DNA of 64,000 nt, from the NCBI GenBank assembly GCA_964571235.1, contig CAZNAI010000001.1, forward strand, positions 310,001-374,000, read 5' to 3'. The notes under the pieces were generated by a model, which was not told where the DNA came from, searched no databases, and saw only the letters and a program-made list of their open reading frames with translations. Source of the stretch: JACRAV01 sp964571235 (GTDB lineage Bacteria > Zixibacteria > MSB-5A5 > GN15 > FEB-12). Below, one piece after another: positions 43,354-51,979 of this stretch; the first letter of the stretch is position 1, and each line of letters begins with the position of its first letter. Position numbers and translations under genes: made by a program.

Positions 43354-44436
43354 ATGATAAAAACGCTCGACCGATATCTGATCCGCTACTTCCTGCAGTC
43401 TCTGTTGGTGGTCACCATCGCAATTGGACTAACCATTATTGTCATCAATATGGTGGAGGAACTTCGGGATTTCATCGATCACAACGTGGCCTTTGCTGAT
43501 ATCGTCACCTACTACTTGTATTTTGGCGGCTGGGTGATCAAATCGTTCCTGCCGGTTTTTGTACTGCTGGCAACGATGTTCTCAGTGTCGATTCTTGCCC
43601 GCCGACGGGAATTGCTGGCGATGAAAGCTTCCGGACGATCACTCTACCGGATAGCGCTCCCCCTGTTGGTCATGGGTGGGATACTGTCGGTCGTGCACTT
43701 TTACTATAACGAATATATATTTCCGCCGGCCAACAAACGCCGTCTTGAAATCAAAGAGTTTACTATCGAGCAACGGTCAAAGTCGGTCTTTACCAATGTG
43801 CGCAATATTTATCGGTTGATTAGTCCGGGGTATTTTTACTCACTGGCCGATTTCAACGCCGAACGCCAGGAAGGATCACAACTCCGCCTGTGCAAGACCG
43901 CCGACAACAAGCTCAAACAGATTGTCACCGCACGACAGGTGATCTACCGCGATTTCCGGTGGATCGGCAAAGAGGTCGCGATCCGGACATTCGATGACTC
44001 CTCTCACGAGTCGTATCAGAAACTCGACTCTTTGCTTCTACCGGATATTCTTGATACCCCCGAAGATCTTGCCAAGCGAATCGGCAAGCCGGAGGATATG
44101 TCGCTTGATGAGCTGAGACGATATATCGACGTTATGAAGCGCACCGGCGGGCCGTATCTGAAAGAATCAATCGACGTCCGCTTGAAATATGCCTACCCGA
44201 TGACTTCGTTTATCGTGATGCTGATTTGCATTCCGTTTGCGTCGAATCCGCGACGTGCCGGGATTGCTGTCTCGTTTGCGGTCGGCGCCGCGATAGCGCT
44301 AGGGTATTTCGTGCTCTTTCGGATTATGCAGTCGCTTGGGTATAACGAGAAAATCCCTGCCGATCTGGCAGTGTGGGGCGTAAACGTGTTGTACTTTGTT
44401 ATTGGTACAATCTTGATGATCGGCGCGAGAAAATAG
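43354..44436 (+). CDS. LptF/LptG family permease, second paralogue
   Basis: The 360-residue product begins MIKTLDRYLIRYFLQSLLVV and repeats the family layout: three helices, a jellyroll domain (about 110-260), three helices. It carries the coupling segment LLAMKASGRSLYRIALPLLV. The ATG at 43354 lies 7 bases after the stop of the first permease; a longer frame from 43237 would overlap that gene and add an unrelated N terminus. It probably heterodimerises with the upstream permease to move lipopolysaccharide out of the inner membrane. The last residues meet the next gene with a 1-base gap. Confidence 0.92.
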   Translation: MIKTLDRYLIRYFLQSLLVVTIAIGLTIIVINMVEELRDFIDHNVAFADIVTYYLYFGGWVIKSFLPVFVLLATMFSVSILARRRELLAMKASGRSLYRIALPLLVMGGILSVVHFYYNEYIFPPANKRRLEIKEFTIEQRSKSVFTNVRNIYRLISPGYFYSLADFNAERQEGSQLRLCKTADNKLKQIVTARQVIYRDFRWIGKEVAIRTFDDSSHESYQKLDSLLLPDILDTPEDLAKRIGKPEDMSLDELRRYIDVMKRTGGPYLKESIDVRLKYAYPMTSFIVMLICIPFASNPRRAGIAVSFAVGAAIALGYFVLFRIMQSLGYNEKIPADLAVWGVNVLYFVIGTILMIGARK

Positions 44437-44437
44437 A

Positions 44438-45220
44438 ATGCCTCACCCGGATCATGAAAAGAACCGCGCCGCCTGGAACGAGATGGCTCCTATTCATGTC
44501 AATCACCCATCGTATCGAACCAGGGAGTTTCTTGCCGGTGATTCGAGGCTAAAGCCAATCGAGTTGAAGGCGCTTGGCGATGTCCGCGGGAAACACCTGC
44601 TTCACCTGATGTGTCACTTTGGTCTGGATTCTCTTTCCTGGGTGCGTGAGGGCGCCATTGTGACCGCCGTTGACATCAGCGACGATTCGATCACGCATGC
44701 CAATCAACTGAAATGCGAGGCACAACTTGAGGCGACCTTCGTTCGATCCGATGTCCTCGACCTGATCGGAGTGATTGACCAAAAATTCGACATCGTGTTT
44801 ATGTCGCACGGAACATACGGTTGGCTCTCTGACTTTGGACGCCTCGCGCAAGTAATCGCACACTACCTAATACCCGGTGGCGTGTATTTCATCGTCGACG
44901 ACCACCCCGCGAGAGTGATGTTCTACGATCCACCACAAGCGTACTTTCAAGCCGAACCGATCCGCGAAGTCGGCATGCCCGACTACTGTGACCGGGAGTA
45001 CAAGATCAAAAACGAACTGGTCGAGTGGCAACACCCGCTGTCGAGCATCGTAAATTCACTGGTAACTGCCGGCTTGGCAATTGAGCATCTGGGTGAATAC
45101 AACAAGAGTTACTATGCCGAGGAAGCCGGTTGGGTGCGCGATGCCGACGGCTACTGGACACCGCCGTCCGGTCCTACACCCTATCCGCTTATGTTCTCAC
45201 TGAAAGCAAGAAAGAGATAG
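44438..45220 (+). CDS. Class I SAM-dependent methyltransferase
   Basis: The 260-residue protein has motif I HLLHLMCHFGLDSLSWVREG (a variant with CHFG in place of the usual GxGxG), AVDISDDSITHANQ, IVFMSHGTYGWLSDF and LIPGGVYFIVDDHP. The N-terminal KNRAAWNEMAPIH and the region around YFQAEPIREVGM suit the small-molecule methyltransferases. It is coupled to the LptG-like gene by a 1-base gap, yet a lipid-transport role need not follow. The substrate is unknown. A palindromic repeat follows directly. Confidence 0.82.
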   Translation: MPHPDHEKNRAAWNEMAPIHVNHPSYRTREFLAGDSRLKPIELKALGDVRGKHLLHLMCHFGLDSLSWVREGAIVTAVDISDDSITHANQLKCEAQLEATFVRSDVLDLIGVIDQKFDIVFMSHGTYGWLSDFGRLAQVIAHYLIPGGVYFIVDDHPARVMFYDPPQAYFQAEPIREVGMPDYCDREYKIKNELVEWQHPLSSIVNSLVTAGLAIEHLGEYNKSYYAEEAGWVRDADGYWTPPSGPTPYPLMFSLKARKR

Positions 45221-45226
45221 ATTGAT

Positions 45227-45348
45227 GTAGGGCAGAACCCGAGCACAGCGACGCGGTTCTGCCATTTTCTCTTGGCCTTGGTAACCCACCATTTATGGTG
45301 GGCGCTTAGAAAGAAACAAGGCGGGTTCGCGGACGGACCCACCCTACA
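45227..45348. repeat. Palindromic repeat element, copy of 20087-20165
   Basis: GTAGGGCAGAACCCGAG..GCGGTTCTGCC is followed by CCCACC..GGTGGG and GGCGGGTTC..GACGGACCC. The outer blocks match 20087-20165; the inner block resembles 14278-14303. The element ends 15 bases before the cupin start. Confidence 0.7.
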
Positions 45349-45363
45349 AAAAGGATAAGACCC

Positions 45364-45726
45364 ATGAATCTCGTTGACCTCAAAAACTCCAAAACCATCG
45401 AACTGGCCAAAGGTGTTACCGCACAGGTAGTTCATACTGCTAACGTGAGCATCGCGCACGTCATCCTGCTGAAGGACTCGCTCGTGCCACAACACACGCA
45501 TCATCAGGAACAGATTGTGAATGTTATCGACGGCGAACTTGAACTGACGGTCAACGGCGAAGTCACCGTTCTGACGCGCGGCAAAGCGCTTGTGTTACAG
45601 CCGATGGTGCCGCACTCGGCGCGGGCGATTACACAGGTGTATGTGATCGACGTTTTCCATCCCGCCCGTGAGGATTTCAAAGCAATGGCAGAAGGAACGC
45701 AGGGGCCAAGGCCGTATGAGAGGTAA
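45364..45726 (+). CDS. Small cupin-domain protein
   Basis: The 120-residue protein is a single cupin barrel. Metal-site residues are His in QHTHHQEQIVNVIDGELEL and His in QPMVPHSARAIT; the Gly-Asp-Gly turn motif and the PMVPH phrase are typical. It is likely cytoplasmic and binds a metal; catalytic or ligand-binding role is unknown. AAGGAT lies 10 bases before the ATG. It is adjacent to an ORF6N gene on the other strand without a clear operon link. Confidence 0.82.
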   Translation: MNLVDLKNSKTIELAKGVTAQVVHTANVSIAHVILLKDSLVPQHTHHQEQIVNVIDGELELTVNGEVTVLTRGKALVLQPMVPHSARAITQVYVIDVFHPAREDFKAMAEGTQGPRPYER

Positions 45727-45743
45727 TCAGGAGCGACAGAAGA

Positions 45744-46244
45744 CTAAAAGCCGATCTTTCTCTTTGGTTTCTCGACCGGCGTCATCAATTCACGGATAGC
45801 GTCGAAGACTACTCTGAATTGGGCGTCGTATTTCTTTTCAAGAGCATTCAGCTTTCTCGCAAGGTCAGCGTGGGTCAGCAAAAGTTGGCGCAACTTAACG
45901 AAAACCCGCATGATCTCGATATTGACATGAACGGCACTTTTGCTCTTGAGCACACTGGACAACATTGCCACCCCCTGCTCGGTAAAGGCATGTGGGAGTT
46001 TCCGCGTACCACCCCATCTTGAAGTTCCAATTTGGAACTTCAAGTTCTTGAATTCCTCAGGCGTGAGCTGAAACATGAAGTCCCCAGGGAATCGTTCGGA
46101 GTTTCGAGATACTGCCTTGTTTAGATTCTTAGTGAGTACTCCATACAACTCGGCCAAATCCCGATCCAACATCACTCGTTGACCACGAACAACGATTATA
46201 CTGCTCTCAACCAAAGTCGTAATGACTTGCTCGTTCTTCCTCAT
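45744..46244 (-). CDS. ORF6N-domain protein
   Basis: The 166-residue protein carries the ORF6N DNA-binding domain at about 8-110 (IIVVRGQRVMLDRDLAELYGV, LNKAVSRNSERFPGDFMFQL, LPHAFTEQGVAMLSSVL). A coiled tail (ARKLNALEKKYDAQFRVV) follows. The domain is known from phages, poxviruses and many bacterial chromosomes, so it may be a mobile-element relic or a stand-alone regulator. There is no integrase or phage gene nearby. Length is normal for the solitary bacterial form. Confidence 0.88.
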   Translation of the reverse strand: MRKNEQVITTLVESSIIVVRGQRVMLDRDLAELYGVLTKNLNKAVSRNSERFPGDFMFQLTPEEFKNLKFQIGTSRWGGTRKLPHAFTEQGVAMLSSVLKSKSAVHVNIEIMRVFVKLRQLLLTHADLARKLNALEKKYDAQFRVVFDAIRELMTPVEKPKRKIGF

Positions 46245-46359
46245 ATACTTTTACCCCTTCACTCCATTAGCCCAATTTGCAGTCACAGTTTGTGATATCA
46301 AAGGGTTCCCGTCAAGTACGACAATCCAAATGTGAGATTGTACTCAAGTCCTGCCGTGC

Positions 46360-47397
46360 CTATCCCCGCTCACCGGCCAGGGTCACAAAGGCCGCGACCA
46401 CCATCGGACCCAAAATCATTCCCGTGAATCCAAACGCCGCGATACCACCCATGATTGCAAAGAACAACAGGAGTGGATGGAGCGCCGTCTTGTTCGCCAT
46501 CAGTTTCGGACGAAGAAAATTATCCAGTTGACTGATCACGCCCAGCCCGATCACCAGTACAACAATCCCTTTCGCTGTCGATCCGGAGATGAGCAGTACT
46601 ACTCCCGCCGGGATGTAAATGATAAAGGCCCCGATCACTGGCAACAGCGACAGAAAAGCCATCACCGCCCCCCAGAATATCGGCGAGGGCAATCCGACCG
46701 CCGCGAAGAGAATTCCGCCCAGCACTCCTTGCAGGAGCGCTACCAAGAGTCCGGAGGTGATAGTTGAACTGACCACTTCACCCAGATGTGCAAAAGTTTT
46801 GTCGACCCGTTCGCGCGGAAGCGGCACGACACTTCGAAGCCAGTCAACCAGCTTGTCGCCGTCTTTGAGGAAATAGTAGACACTGACCAGCATGAGGATG
46901 AAATAGAAAATCGCCTTAGTACCGTTAGAGATGATCTCGCCGGCCTGATCGATAACAAACTTGCCGAACCTATCGATCGAGCTTCGCACAATCTCGTTGA
47001 TATCGATCTGGCTGAAATCGTAGTACCGCGAGAGTTTCTCTTTGAGCGAATTTATCAACGGCAGATCGAAAGTCAGATACTGTTGCAGTTGACCTGATTC
47101 GTACATCGTGTTCACGCGGTTCACGGCGTCGGCGGCCTCGTCAACGAGCGCCGCAGTCAGGTAGGCAATCGGGCCAATCAACACCACGAGAATGATGAGT
47201 GTGACAACGAGCGCGGTGAGCGTATTTCTGTTCTTAAACGGTTTTAGCAATCGCAGATAGAGTGGCCGAAACAAAAGCGCGAGCGCTCCAGCCCACACAA
47301 CGGGTGTCAAAAACGGCAGGAGCATTTTGCCAAACAGGTAGAACAACGCCAGTAGTAGCGCCAGAATCAGTCCGGTGGTAACGTGATCGCGATTCAT
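46360..47397 (-). CDS. AI-2E (PerM/TqsA) family permease
   Basis: The 345-residue membrane protein has about seven to eight helices (about 10-45, 60-85, 150-175, 205-275, 295-330), a soluble amphipathic region at about 85-145, and the family signature phrase near the C terminus (LHPLLLFFAIMGGIAAFGFTGMILGP). Members export autoinducer-2 or act as Na+/H+ antiporters or general exporters. The substrate is uncertain. The gene stands alone and is divergent from the Myb-like gene. Confidence 0.9.
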   Translation of the reverse strand: MNRDHVTTGLILALLLALFYLFGKMLLPFLTPVVWAGALALLFRPLYLRLLKPFKNRNTLTALVVTLIILVVLIGPIAYLTAALVDEAADAVNRVNTMYESGQLQQYLTFDLPLINSLKEKLSRYYDFSQIDINEIVRSSIDRFGKFVIDQAGEIISNGTKAIFYFILMLVSVYYFLKDGDKLVDWLRSVVPLPRERVDKTFAHLGEVVSSTITSGLLVALLQGVLGGILFAAVGLPSPIFWGAVMAFLSLLPVIGAFIIYIPAGVVLLISGSTAKGIVVLVIGLGVISQLDNFLRPKLMANKTALHPLLLFFAIMGGIAAFGFTGMILGPMVVAAFVTLAGERG

Positions 47398-47531
47398 TTT
47401 GGATTTCTCATGCAGGATTTTTTTTCAAGGTACACAAACCGTGTGGCGCGAGCAATCGCGGCAGTGGACTTTGGGCCCGGGCGGGATCCTAACATAATTC
47501 TCAAATCCGGCCATTCCCATTCCGACAACTC

Positions 47532-47554
47532 AACATATTGTCCCACAATATGTT
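47532..47554. promoter_or_regulatory. Perfect 23-bp palindrome, possible operator
   Basis: AACATATTGT and ACAATATGTT are perfect inverse complements around CCC. A shorter inverted repeat TTGACG..CGTCAA lies at 47560-47577. Both are in the 411-bp region 47398-47808 between divergent genes; a dimeric regulator site is the simplest reading. AT-rich arms without a T-tail argue against a terminator. Confidence 0.5.
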
Positions 47555-47692
47555 ACGATTGACGGCGGATCGTCAAATATCGACTCTACATTACCCCGAT
47601 TGCCGGAACTCCCCGGCGCGGTCGGCCGCAAAGTCGCAATCTTTACCGGATAATTTCATCAATTTTCTTTGTGACGAGGCATCCCATTGGGC

Positions 47693-47719
47693 TAAAGCAT
47701 TTTAACTGCCCGCCGATGA
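47693..47719 (+). promoter_or_regulatory. Sigma-28 (FliA)-type promoter
   Basis: TAAAGCAT (47693-47700), 11 bases, then GCCGATGA (47712-47719) matches the enterobacterial FliA consensus TAAAGTTT-N11-GCCGATAA in 13 of 16 positions. Transcription would start near 47726, about 83 bases before the Myb-like gene. Confidence 0.5.
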
Positions 47720-47808
47720 TAGGTAGTAGAAACTGAACAATTCACGGCGGGAGGGACGAGCCATGTCCTTATTCGCTACTTTCATTGACTCAAAGAAGGA
47801 GTTATCCA

Positions 47809-48165
47809 ATGGCTACGAAGAAGAATCGCAATTTCCGTCACGCGACGTCGCGCCGCATCACCAAGACCACCCGCCGTGCTAACGGTGGCCGCCCGTGGAG
47901 CCGCACCGAGATCGCGTTCCTGCGCAAGAACTATCGCAACAACCCGACCTCCTGGTGCGCCCGTCAGCTTGGCCGTACTGCCTATGCCGTCCGGTACAAA
48001 GCTTCCGACCTGAGCATCAAGAAAGCCAATCCGTCGGTCTGGCGCGCCTCCGGCAAGACCACCCGTACATTTGGCTTCACCACGAAGACCACGTGGAACC
48101 GTCCGTCGTTCCGCAAGCCGGCTCGTCGCTCGCACAGCCGTCGGACTTCGCGCGCTCGTCGCTAG
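47809..48165 (+). CDS. Small basic Myb/SANT-like DNA-binding protein with Arg-rich tail
   Basis: The 118-residue product is extremely basic. Residues about 28-75 read WSRTEIAFLRKNYRNNP then CARQLGRTAYAVRYKASDL, the Myb/SANT-like helix-turn-helix pattern (W..E..FL...Y, A..LGRT..AVR.KA..L). The N terminus and the C-terminal tail (ARRSHSRRTSRARR) are Arg/Lys/Ser rich, as in nucleoid or histone-like proteins. The ATG follows AAGGAG by 7 bases. A sigma-28-like promoter lies upstream and tandem terminators follow, so it is a well-defined single-gene transcript. A nucleoid-associated or regulatory role is inferred. Confidence 0.82.
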   Translation: MATKKNRNFRHATSRRITKTTRRANGGRPWSRTEIAFLRKNYRNNPTSWCARQLGRTAYAVRYKASDLSIKKANPSVWRASGKTTRTFGFTTKTTWNRPSFRKPARRSHSRRTSRARR

Positions 48166-48177
48166 TTCATACACATC

Positions 48178-48240
48178 AGCCCGCACGACGCGGGCTTTTT
48201 GCTTTCAAACCCGCTGTCAAGGATGACAGCGGGTTTTTCT
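48178..48240 (+). terminator. Two tandem intrinsic terminators
   Basis: The first is AGCCCGC-ACGAC-GCGGGCT plus TTTT (48178-48200). The second is a perfect 12-bp stem AACCCGCTGTCA/TGACAGCGGGTT around AGGA plus TTTCT (48208-48240). Tandem terminators suggest strong transcription. Confidence 0.88.
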
Positions 48241-48322
48241 TTCGTCTTTGAAAGTTAAAACATGGTATTCGAACAGCACACCGGCTATTTTTCCGCCCCG
48301 TGAAAGTGGATAGCGGACCGCC

Positions 48323-50008
48323 ATGCTAAGACCAAAACTTCTTGATACAATTAAAGACTACGACGGCCACCAGTTCACCCGCGATCTGATGGCCGGTGTG
48401 ATCGTTGGCATTGTCGCGCTTCCGTTGGCGATTGCGTTTGCCATCGCCTCCGGGGTTTCACCGGAAAAAGGTCTCTACACTGCCATTATCGCCGGATTTC
48501 TGATCTCGGCGCTCGGCGGCAGTCGCGTTCAGATTGGCGGACCGACCGGGGCATTTGTCGTTATCATCTATGGCATTGTTCAGCGATACGGTGTAGACGG
48601 CCTTATGATCGCAACGCTTATCGCCGGCGTGATTCTCATACTCATGGGGCTTTTCAAATTCGGGTCGATCATCAAGTTCATCCCACACCCAGTAATAGTC
48701 GGTTTCACCACCGGTATCGCCGTTATTATTTTTTCCTCACAGATTAACGATTTGCTCGGGCTGGGGTTGACCGATGTTCCCGCCGATTTCATAGAGAAGT
48801 GGATCACCCTTGTTTCGCATTTCACCCGGGTCAACCTGCACGAATTTGCGCTGGGGGCGGGCGTAATTCTCGTTGTCCTGCTGTGGCCAAAAATCACCAC
48901 CCGCATTCCCAGCCCATTTGTCGCAATCATCGCCGCGGCGGCGGCGGTCGCAATCTTCAATCTCCCAGTTGCGACAATCGGAAGTCGCTTCGGTGAAATT
49001 CCGCACTCGTTACCGGTTCCGAGTTGGCCCGAAGGAAGCTGGTCGCGCATTCGCGATCTGATTCAGCCGGGGATGACTATCGCCCTGCTGGCTGGCATTG
49101 AGGCATTGTTATCTGCAGTCGTTGCCGACGGCATGATCTCCGGTAAGCATCGATCGAACATGGAACTGGTGGCGCAGGGAGTGGCCAATATCGCCTCGCC
49201 TATATTTGGCGGCATTCCCGCAACCGGGGCAATCGCCCGCACCGCGACCAATGTGAAAAACGGCGGCCGGACACCAGTGGCTGGCATTATTCACGCGCTC
49301 GTTCTTCTATTGATCATGCTCGTTTTCGGCAAATGGGCAACCTATATCCCGATGGCCGCTCTGGCCGGAATCATGATTGTAGTAGCGTACAACATGAGTG
49401 AGTGGCATTCGTTCGTCGCGCTGGCTCGATCGAAAGGTGGCGATGCACTTGTGCTCGGCATTACTTTCCTGCTGACCGTTGCGGTTGACCTCACAGTCGC
49501 TATCCAGAACGGTGTGCTAGTCGCCGCCGTGTTGTTCCTGAAGAACATGTCGTCGTCGGCCAATGTCACAGCCGTCACCAAGAGCATGCTCGAAGAAGAC
49601 GAGCTGGAGGACGCCGCAGATTTTACGCTGATCCCGATCCCCGACGGTGTCCGGGTATTCGAGATTTCCGGTCCGATGTTTTTCGGCGCCGCCTATAAGT
49701 TCAAAGAAGCGACCTCGGCCATCGACAAGCCGCCAAAAGTGATCGTGATCCGTATGCGAAAAGTACCGATGATCGACGGCACCGGTGTGCGAACGCTCTC
49801 GGATGTTTTCACCGCCTATCACAAACGGGGAACCGCGATTCTACTCTCCGGCGTTCACCCGCAAGTCAGAACCACTCTGGAGCAGGCGGGACTTGTTGAA
49901 AAAATCGGCGGTGAGAATTTTCTGCCGACCTTCGACGACGCCCTTCTTCGCACGCAGAAATTACTTAAAGAATCCGGCGGCCATCAGTCAAAAGCCACCT
50001 CTCCTTAA
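48323..50008 (+). CDS. SulP-family anion transporter with STAS domain
   Basis: The 561-residue protein has the SulP transport core (about 25-410, many helices, with VALPLAIAFAIASGVSPEKGLYTAIIAGFL near the N terminus). A C-terminal STAS domain follows (about 440-550: VRVFEISGPMFFGAAYKFKEA, VIVIRMRKVPMIDGTGVRTL). SulP proteins move sulfate, bicarbonate or other anions across the inner membrane, often with Na+ or H+. The STAS Asp-Gly-Thr-Gly loop is intact. A polyketide synthase gene follows after 48 bases, but functional linkage is not evident. Confidence 0.93.
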   Translation: MLRPKLLDTIKDYDGHQFTRDLMAGVIVGIVALPLAIAFAIASGVSPEKGLYTAIIAGFLISALGGSRVQIGGPTGAFVVIIYGIVQRYGVDGLMIATLIAGVILILMGLFKFGSIIKFIPHPVIVGFTTGIAVIIFSSQINDLLGLGLTDVPADFIEKWITLVSHFTRVNLHEFALGAGVILVVLLWPKITTRIPSPFVAIIAAAAAVAIFNLPVATIGSRFGEIPHSLPVPSWPEGSWSRIRDLIQPGMTIALLAGIEALLSAVVADGMISGKHRSNMELVAQGVANIASPIFGGIPATGAIARTATNVKNGGRTPVAGIIHALVLLLIMLVFGKWATYIPMAALAGIMIVVAYNMSEWHSFVALARSKGGDALVLGITFLLTVAVDLTVAIQNGVLVAAVLFLKNMSSSANVTAVTKSMLEEDELEDAADFTLIPIPDGVRVFEISGPMFFGAAYKFKEATSAIDKPPKVIVIRMRKVPMIDGTGVRTLSDVFTAYHKRGTAILLSGVHPQVRTTLEQAGLVEKIGGENFLPTFDDALLRTQKLLKESGGHQSKATSP

Positions 50009-50056
50009 GTCTCATAAAGCCAAGAACTATTCACTCGCACGGGTGTTAAGAATTGT

Positions 50057-51121
50057 GTGACTACCACCCTCCATCCATCGATCATCGCGCTTGAAACGAC
50101 AGTCCCGCGCCACAAGATGACGCAGGCAATGGCGTTATCTTTTGCCCGCTCCCACTTTGGCCCGCACATCCCCGATCTTGAGCGGCTGTTGCCAATTTTT
50201 GCCAACTCCGGCATAGAATCACGATACCTCTCGGTACCGGTCGAGTGGCTGGACAAAGTCCACTCGCTCGAAGAGAAAAACAGCCTGTATATCGAAACTG
50301 CGACCGAATTGTGCCGAGTGGCCACCGAGAACGCACTTGCTTCCGCGAAAGTTGACCGGAACGAAATTGACTATATCATATACATCAACACCACCGGGAT
50401 CGCGACCCCGTCCATCGATGCCCGCCTGATAAATCTTCTGGGCTTGCGCCCAAACATCCGGCGGACCCCCATCTGGGGACTCGGATGCGCCGGCGGGGTG
50501 GCCGGATTGTCGCACGCTTACCATTATGTGCTGGGCCACCCAGATGCCACCGTACTACTGGTCTGCGCCGAGCTTTGTTCGCTTACGTTCTTGGCCGACG
50601 ACTACTCCCGTTCTAATCTTGTCGCCAGCGCACTGTTCGGTGACGGCGCCGCGGCGGTCATTTTGAAGAACGCGACGGCACCAGATGGGCTACAATTGGT
50701 CGCCACCAACAGTCGTTTCTATCCCGATTCGCTCGATGTCATGGGGTGGAATGTCGTTGGCGCCGGACTTCAGGTGGTATTTGCGCAAAGAATCCCCGAC
50801 ATCGTCGCCGTTCATGCCAACGACGATCTATCCTCCTTCCTTTGCGCTCACGAGTTGAGTTTTGATGATATTGATCAGTATCTGTTTCATCCGGGCGGCA
50901 CAAAAGTTCTCGCCGCCTACGAACAGGCGCTGGGAGTTTCGGATGGAAAGTTGGTTCATTCGCGTTTGACTCTGCAAGATTTCGGCAATATGTCTTCAGT
51001 GACTGTACTTTTTGTATTGAAACGATACTTAGAGCAAGCCGGCCGTCTGCGCGACCGATTCTCCCTTGTCTCCGCCCTCGGTCCGGGTTTTTGCTCTGAA
51101 TCGGTGGTAGTGAAAAGCTAA
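50057..51121 (+). CDS. Type III polyketide synthase (chalcone-synthase-like)
   Basis: The 354-residue enzyme has the intact catalytic triad: Cys144 in WGLGCAGGVAG, His278 in YLFHPGGTKV and Asn311 in DFGNMSSVTV. The C terminus has the expected GPGFCSE. Such homodimers extend acyl-CoA starters with malonyl-CoA to make pyrones, resorcinols or phloroglucinols. The methyltransferase or oxidase partners often encoded nearby are absent, so the product is unknown. The start is a GTG with only a weak purine-rich leader. Confidence 0.92.
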   Translation: MTTTLHPSIIALETTVPRHKMTQAMALSFARSHFGPHIPDLERLLPIFANSGIESRYLSVPVEWLDKVHSLEEKNSLYIETATELCRVATENALASAKVDRNEIDYIIYINTTGIATPSIDARLINLLGLRPNIRRTPIWGLGCAGGVAGLSHAYHYVLGHPDATVLLVCAELCSLTFLADDYSRSNLVASALFGDGAAAVILKNATAPDGLQLVATNSRFYPDSLDVMGWNVVGAGLQVVFAQRIPDIVAVHANDDLSSFLCAHELSFDDIDQYLFHPGGTKVLAAYEQALGVSDGKLVHSRLTLQDFGNMSSVTVLFVLKRYLEQAGRLRDRFSLVSALGPGFCSESVVVKS

Positions 51122-51306
51122 AGCCCCAATCTCCAACGATTTTCAAAATCCGCTTGCCTGTTTCTGCTTCCCACGTCATCTTTGTCGCCTGAGCATGGCG
51201 AATGTGGCTCGTCTTTGTCCTGATTCGGATAGTGACGGGAACAGCGCCGCCGTGATCGCGTTATACTGGCTGTCGAACAACAATGAACATATAAGAGGAG
51301 TTTGCA

Positions 51307-51909
51307 GTGGCCCATACTTTGCCGAGTTTACCCTACGGATACGACGCGCTCGAACCGTTTATCGACGCGCAGACCATGACGATCCACCACACCAAGCATC
51401 ACCAGACTTATGTCGACAAGTTGAACGCCGCACTGGCGACCAACCCTGACTGGTCTGCCAAGTCGCTGGAGCAGATTGTCAAAGAATACGCAAACGCTCC
51501 CGAGGCAATTCGCGGCGCACTCCGCAATCACGGCGGCGGACATTGGAATCACTCGTTCTTTTGGCAAACACTGAAGAAAGATGTGAAATTTGCGGGGCCG
51601 TCAGCCGACGCCATCACCAAGAAGTTCGGCAGTTTCGATCAATTCAAAGAGCAGTTTTCGGCCGCGGCCGCGAATGTCTTCGGTTCCGGGTGGGCATGGC
51701 TGGTTGTCGCCCAGGGAAATCTGGAAATCGTCGGCACGCCCAATCAGGACTCGCCACTTACCGCCGGAAAGACGCCGATCATTGGCCTCGATGTTTGGGA
51801 GCATGCCTACTACCTGAAATATCAGAACCGCCGTCCCGACTATATCGCCGCCTTTTTCAACATCATCAATTGGGAAAAGGTGAACGAGCTATACACCGCG
51901 GCCCGCTGA
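51307..51909 (+). CDS. Iron/manganese superoxide dismutase
   Basis: The 200-residue protein begins MAHTLPSLPYGYDALEPFID (GTG start, GAGGAG 6 bases upstream). It has the four metal ligands: His27 in IHHTKHH, His near 79 in GHWNHSFFW, and Asp and His in GLDVWEHAYYLKY. It converts superoxide to peroxide and oxygen. The metal cannot be decided confidently from sequence; the second-sphere residue in GGGHWNHSFFW and the later VVAQGNLEIVGTPNQDSP are not diagnostic by eye. A terminator follows closely. Confidence 0.95.
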   Translation: MAHTLPSLPYGYDALEPFIDAQTMTIHHTKHHQTYVDKLNAALATNPDWSAKSLEQIVKEYANAPEAIRGALRNHGGGHWNHSFFWQTLKKDVKFAGPSADAITKKFGSFDQFKEQFSAAAANVFGSGWAWLVVAQGNLEIVGTPNQDSPLTAGKTPIIGLDVWEHAYYLKYQNRRPDYIAAFFNIINWEKVNELYTAAR

Positions 51910-51927
51910 ATCAACTTAACAAAACGA

Positions 51928-51959
51928 AAAAGCGGTCTGGCATCGGCCTGACCGCTTTT
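51928..51959. terminator. Terminator after superoxide dismutase gene, bidirectional
   Basis: AAAAGCGGTC and GACCGCTTTT form a perfect 10-bp stem with a 12-base loop and can also stop the convergent haem-binding gene. Confidence 0.85.
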
Positions 51960-51979
51960 GTATGATTGGCTGAGAACAA

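Noticed and set aside
45744..46244. Prophage remnant around the ORF6N gene
   Set aside because: The domain occurs in chromosomes without phages, and neighbours are ordinary host genes.
47782..48186. 134-codon minus-strand frame opposite the Myb-like gene
   Set aside because: It mirrors the Arg-rich coding frame, has no ribosome site and crosses the terminator region; the plus-strand gene has all signals.
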